8,768 nt of DNA from Acetofilamentum sp. (GTDB taxonomy: Bacteria; Bacteroidota; Bacteroidia; Bacteroidales; JAFGXI01), in the NCBI GenBank assembly GCA_020720565.1, contig DYOK01000044.1, positions 5,983 to 14,750 on the forward strand, given 5' to 3'. The translations under genes were made by a program, and so were the position numbers. Shown here piece by piece: positions 5,930-8,768 of this stretch. Position 1 is the stretch's first letter. Every line of letters begins with the position of its first letter. Under the pieces are notes generated by a model. The model had not been told where the DNA came from and did no database searches. It was given only the letters and a program-made list of their open reading frames with translations.

Positions 5930-6586
5930 ATGGCTTTAGATAAAAATGGCATTGCAAAACGCATTGCTCAAGAATTAAAAGATGGTTATTACGTCAATCT
6001 TGGAATAGGCATTCCCACTTTAGTGGCCAATTATATCCCCGAAGGTGTCGAAGTAATCTTACAATCGGAAAATGGGTTGTTGGGCATTGGCCCTTTTCCT
6101 AAAAAAGGACAAGCCAAAGCCGATTTAATCAATGCGGGTAAGCAAACCGTTACAGCTATTCCAGGTGCAGCATTTTTCGATTCGGCAACCAGCTTTGGAA
6201 TGATCCGTGGTGGTCACGTCGATTTAACGGTGTTGGGTGCCTTCGAAGTATCGGAAAAAGGCGACATTGCCAGTTGGAAAATCCCTGGCAAAATGGTTAA
6301 AGGAATGGGAGGTGCGATGGACTTGGTCGCCGCCGCAAAAAACATTATCGTGGCCACAACCCATGCCGATAAAGATGGCACGTCAAAATTATTGAAAAAA
6401 TGCAGCTTACCGCTTACAGGCGTGGCTTGTGTCAAGAAAATTGTAACCGACTTGGCTTTTCTCGAAGTTACGCCCGATGGTTTTAAATTATTGGAACGAG
6501 CACCAGGGGTTTCGGTCGAAGAGATTATTTCGAAAACAGAAGGCAAGTTAATTGTCGAGGGCGAAATACCTGAGATGAAGCTCTAA
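5930..6586 (+). CDS. scoB: 3-oxoacid CoA-transferase, subunit B (catalytic)
   Basis: 218 aa, normal length for the beta subunit. The catalytic glutamate that forms the glutamyl-CoA thioester is Glu47 in LQSENGLLGIGP. Other family signatures are VNLGIGIPTLVANYIP at 22-37, DLINAGKQTVT, a DSATSFGMIRGGHVDLTVLG block, and SWKIPGKMVKGMGGAMDLV. Together with subunit A it forms the heteromeric transferase that activates acetoacetate with succinyl-CoA (or reverses this), linking ketoacid or amino acid breakdown to the TCA cycle. The ATG is preceded by an A-rich stretch rather than a Shine-Dalgarno site. It is followed by a long inverted repeat that probably ends the operon. No lysine-fermentation, butyrate or phenylacetate/protocatechuate genes are nearby, so pathway context is missing. 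Confidence 0.96.
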   Translation: MALDKNGIAKRIAQELKDGYYVNLGIGIPTLVANYIPEGVEVILQSENGLLGIGPFPKKGQAKADLINAGKQTVTAIPGAAFFDSATSFGMIRGGHVDLTVLGAFEVSEKGDIASWKIPGKMVKGMGGAMDLVAAAKNIIVATTHADKDGTSKLLKKCSLPLTGVACVKKIVTDLAFLEVTPDGFKLLERAPGVSVEEIISKTEGKLIVEGEIPEMKL

Positions 6587-6590
6587 ATAC

Positions 6591-6690
6591 AAGAGGTTTC
6601 CGATAACAGGCATACTCCGTAACATACAAAATCATTCAAAATCGAATGCTTTGTTTATGTTCTTTTGATTCTCTCATATCGGAAACTTTT
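6591..6690 (+). terminator. Long nested hairpin after scoB (terminator or MITE-like element)
   Basis: The outer arms GTTTCCGATA (6596-6605) and TATCGGAAAC (6677-6686) are perfect. On the plus-strand RNA they extend outward through G.U and A-U pairs to about 14 bp. Nested inside are 6621-6626 with 6656-6661, 6627-6630 with 6650-6653 (TT bulge), and 6633-6637 with 6644-6648. A T-rich tract follows (6687-6697). The whole folds into one imperfect hairpin of about 100 nt, four codons beyond the scoB stop. Wobbles in the outer arms favour plus-strand transcription. Confidence 0.6.
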
Positions 6691-6698
6691 TACTTTTA
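6691..6698 (+). promoter_or_regulatory. Possible -7 box upstream of the beta-propeller gene
   Basis: TACTTTTA matches seven of eight positions of TAnnTTTG. A TTG lies 23 bp upstream (6665-6667), a long spacing. It overlaps the tail of the preceding hairpin and would give a leader of about 100 nt before 6805. Weak. Confidence 0.25.
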
Positions 6699-6804
6699 CG
6701 AAAATTATTATGCCTAACCCAAAATCATCCGAACGAACGACAAAAACAAACCCTTTCCTCTTAAAATTTGACTCAATCAATATTAATTTTTAAAAATTTA
6801 AATT

Positions 6805-8088
6805 ATGAAAAGAATTACATTATTCCTATTTGCGATTTTATTCGCTCAAACGATTTTTGCATTCAAAAATGAATTGACTTCCATCTGCAAAAGACCCGGT
6901 TCTAACGAGTTATACATTGCCGGTGAATTCAAAACAATTCTTATTGTCGACGTCCATACAAAGAAATCGCTTCGAACCATTAAAACAGATGGTATTGTTA
7001 AAGATTTTCAGTTTAGTCCCGATGGCCAAAATCTTCTGGTTTACACCGGCAACACTGTTAACTTCTTAAATCCGGAAACCGGCGAAATAACACGCAGTAT
7101 AAAGGGCAACAATGTACGTCTATTCGAAAAATCGCCGTATTTTATTGATGCAGATCGATATATGTCTAAATCGATAAAGGTTTATTCAACAAACGATGCC
7201 TCCTTAATTTTCGAACACAAACCAAATTTCCCTGTTTTGGATGCCGGATTAAATGCCGATTTCAGCGAACTTTTGGTTTTGGGGGACGGAATGGATATCA
7301 AAAAGGAAAAATCGCTCATTCGGACCGAAACGACTCCTGTTTCGGGTTACAACGTATACAACAAGGCCTACGTCGAACAGCAAAAAGACAACAAAGGCAG
7401 CGGTTTTCAGGTTGTTGACCTTAAAACAAAAAATTTATTATTAGATGTCGTTATTCCATACAAAACAGCCAAATCGTTTGGTCTGTCTGTGTCAAAATAT
7501 AAGGATGCTTATTTTATCGCTTGTTGGGACATGTTCCTGAAAATTGATAATAAAGGAATGGCATCACCATTAGAAAATTCAGACGCAACTTTTGCATATG
7601 CGGCCAATCATACCAATGATGGACAATTTATCTATGTGGCCTCATCCAAATCCGGTTATATTTATAATAGCGAAACAGCCCAATTTACGCCATTCAATTT
7701 GAAAACAGGTTCAGAATCCAGCTATACTGCAGACATCAGTGAATTGAACGATACAGTATATCATTTAGCGAAAGACTATTCAGTGGCCATGATGGATAAA
7801 ACAGGAAAAATCTTGTCAAAATTTGAAGTAACCAACGACACCGGCAACGGCTTCGGAGTATATTATTACAACGGTTTCACAAAAAAAGAAGCCAGAGATA
7901 AAGAAGCTTTGATTATCAACAATAATCTTGAAGCGTTGGGGATGGAGAAGATTGATTTAGAGACAGCTATCGGGAAATCCGATTTTTTGTTAGGGGTTTT
8001 TAAAACCAAAGACGACGCCGAAAAATTTATGGAAGCACTTAAAAAGAATGGTCTGGAGTATTTAATTGAATCAGCTCCGATAGAATAA
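6805..8088 (+). CDS. Exported beta-propeller-like protein with C-terminal SPOR-like domain
   Basis: 427 aa. Residues 1-19 are a Sec signal peptide (MKR, a hydrophobic core LFLFAILFA, cleavage likely after IFA), with no lipobox Cys, so it is periplasmic or exported. Residues 24-340 show repeated WD40/YVTN-like blades such as NELYIAGEFKTILIVDV, VKDFQFSPDGQNLLVY, NTVNFLNPETGEI and DGQFIYVASSKSGYIYN. Residues about 350-423 (GVYYYNGFTKKEARDKEAL... then DFLLGVFKTKDDAEKFMEALKKNG) resemble a SPOR fold. Its second half matches the 'G-x-F-K-T-x-x-x-A-x-x-x-x-x-x-L-K-x-x-G' pattern. SPOR domains bind denuded septal peptidoglycan, so a wall-associated role is an inference. No T9SS sorting domain is present. 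The ATG is preceded by an AT-only stretch. It has no close operon partner; a hairpin and then a lipoprotein gene follow. Confidence 0.85.
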   Translation: MKRITLFLFAILFAQTIFAFKNELTSICKRPGSNELYIAGEFKTILIVDVHTKKSLRTIKTDGIVKDFQFSPDGQNLLVYTGNTVNFLNPETGEITRSIKGNNVRLFEKSPYFIDADRYMSKSIKVYSTNDASLIFEHKPNFPVLDAGLNADFSELLVLGDGMDIKKEKSLIRTETTPVSGYNVYNKAYVEQQKDNKGSGFQVVDLKTKNLLLDVVIPYKTAKSFGLSVSKYKDAYFIACWDMFLKIDNKGMASPLENSDATFAYAANHTNDGQFIYVASSKSGYIYNSETAQFTPFNLKTGSESSYTADISELNDTVYHLAKDYSVAMMDKTGKILSKFEVTNDTGNGFGVYYYNGFTKKEARDKEALIINNNLEALGMEKIDLETAIGKSDFLLGVFKTKDDAEKFMEALKKNGLEYLIESAPIE

Positions 8089-8103
8089 CATTATGATTGA
8101 TTT

Positions 8104-8162
8104 ATACCAAATACATTTTTAAATGACTGATTATATTGGTCATTTGAAGGTGTTTTTGGTAT
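8104..8162 (+). terminator. Nested hairpin after the beta-propeller gene
   Basis: The outer arms ATACCAAATACA (8104-8115) and TGTTTTTGGTAT (8151-8162) pair at 11 of 12 positions. The inner arms AAATGAC (8121-8127) and GTCATTT (8139-8145) are perfect, with an 11-nt loop. It starts 15 bp after the stop codon and may act as a transcript end or stabiliser, but the following bases are only moderately T-rich. Confidence 0.5.
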
Positions 8163-8184
8163 TATTCACTTTATTTGATATTAA

Positions 8185-8192
8185 TATCTTTA
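8185..8192 (+). promoter_or_regulatory. Possible -7 box of the lipoprotein gene
   Basis: TATCTTTA matches seven of eight positions of TAnnTTTG and lies 22 bp before the ATG at 8215. No convincing -33 TTG is seen. Confidence 0.3.
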
Positions 8193-8214
8193 AAAAGTTT
8201 AACTTGGAGCAGAT

Positions 8215-8768
8215 ATGAAAACTACACATTTTGTGTTTTATTTGCTTTCAATTTTACTGACAGCATGCGTTCCGATGTCGGAATTCGAAGCCGACGACAA
8301 AGCAGGACTAAACGGGAGCTTCGAACAATCGAAAAACGGTTTACCTGTCAATTGGTTGATTTATAGTCCAAAAACGGTGAAAGACTCCGATTTTAGGGTG
8401 TATCTCGACACTGTCGATTTTAAGGAAGGCAGCCGGTCGCTATGTTTTGATGTAAAAGCGTGCAGCAACATGGGCGATAGACTTTCGCCCGGTTTGAGCT
8501 ACGAAGGAGCGATGGACAAAACATCGAAATATACAATAAGCTTTTGGGCTAAATCGTCCAGTTGCCGTTGGCAAGCCAAAGTTGGTGCGGTGAATGCACA
8601 CGATGGGGTTTATCAAACTTTGATTGATACCACCGTTTCGATTAACAAATGGCGTTTTTATAATTTTGAATATCAAGTCCCTAAAAATGAATCACAAAAT
8701 CGAATTCGTTTTACGGTGAATATTTTGTCGGCCGGTATTTTTAAAATAGACCAAGTGGAGATTAAACC
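8215..8768 (+). CDS. Lipoprotein with jelly-roll, carbohydrate-binding-like domain (3' partial)
   Basis: The ATG at 8215 is preceded by GGAG seven bases upstream, one of the few good Shine-Dalgarno sites here, and opens a frame that runs off the right edge (184 codons visible, no stop). The N-terminus MKTTHFVFYLLSILLTAC has a positively charged start, a hydrophobic core and the lipobox LTA-C, so Cys18 should be lipidated. After a short acidic linker (SEFEADDKAG), residues about 33-183 show the layout of CBM4/9-type galactose-binding-like domains: NGSFEQ...GLPVNW, a strand with GSRSLCFDV, YTISFWAKSS, a KWRFYNFEYQVP block, and a closing IRFTVNILSAGIFKIDQVEI. Such domains bind glycans or support adhesion; the ligand is unknown. 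No clear Bacteroidota surface-export signal follows the Cys. It may end just outside the window or continue into a catalytic domain. Confidence 0.85.
   Translation, partial: MKTTHFVFYLLSILLTACVPMSEFEADDKAGLNGSFEQSKNGLPVNWLIYSPKTVKDSDFRVYLDTVDFKEGSRSLCFDVKACSNMGDRLSPGLSYEGAMDKTSKYTISFWAKSSSCRWQAKVGAVNAHDGVYQTLIDTTVSINKWRFYNFEYQVPKNESQNRIRFTVNILSAGIFKIDQVEIK

Noticed and set aside
6214..6546. 110-codon open frame on the minus strand opposite scoB
   Set aside because: It lies wholly inside a gene with clear family signatures on the plus strand; it is a codon-pattern shadow.
8440..8676. 78-codon minus-strand open frame opposite the lipoprotein
   Set aside because: The plus-strand frame has a signal peptide, a lipobox and domain structure; the antisense frame has none.

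Overview
The window looks like a chromosomal segment of a member of the Bacteroidota (Bacteroidetes). Four things point there: a large surface protein made of SprB-type repeats that ends in a type IX secretion (T9SS) sorting domain; several close matches to the Bacteroidota -7 promoter element TAnnTTTG; A-rich start regions that mostly lack Shine-Dalgarno sites; and an AT-rich composition. I cannot name a genus. No phage, insertion sequence, CRISPR array, rRNA or tRNA is visible.

Left part (1-3140): the 3' part of the repeat adhesin runs off the left edge and ends at 2487. A strong hairpin at 2521-2557 serves it and the convergent small STAS-like gene (2580-2987, minus). Middle part (3141-5128): a PLP-dependent trans-sulfuration enzyme (3165-4349, minus) has its own terminator and its own -7 box. 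Immediately upstream, on the same strand, lies what I read as a separate structured RNA of about 165 nt (about 4453-4617), with its own -7 box, a 16-bp closing stem and an orientation-specific terminator. It contains a 17-codon ORF with two Cys codons. The stretch 4631-5063 has no credible gene but holds interleaved inverted repeats next to the promoter of the following operon.

Right part (5129-8768): a two-subunit 3-oxoacid CoA-transferase (scoA, scoB) exchanges CoA between succinyl-CoA and acetoacetate or similar acids. Its genes are separated by 108 bp carrying a near-perfect palindrome. A long nested inverted repeat follows scoB. Then come an exported beta-propeller-like protein with a SPOR-like C-terminus, a second nested hairpin, and the start of a lipoprotein with a jelly-roll, carbohydrate-binding-like domain that runs off the right edge.

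The genes form small independent units rather than one pathway: envelope proteins at both ends, and sulfur amino acid and ketoacid metabolism in the middle. The least explained part is the non-coding space, which carries at least four long inverted-repeat structures. The RNA upstream of the sulfur enzyme is the best candidate for something undescribed.
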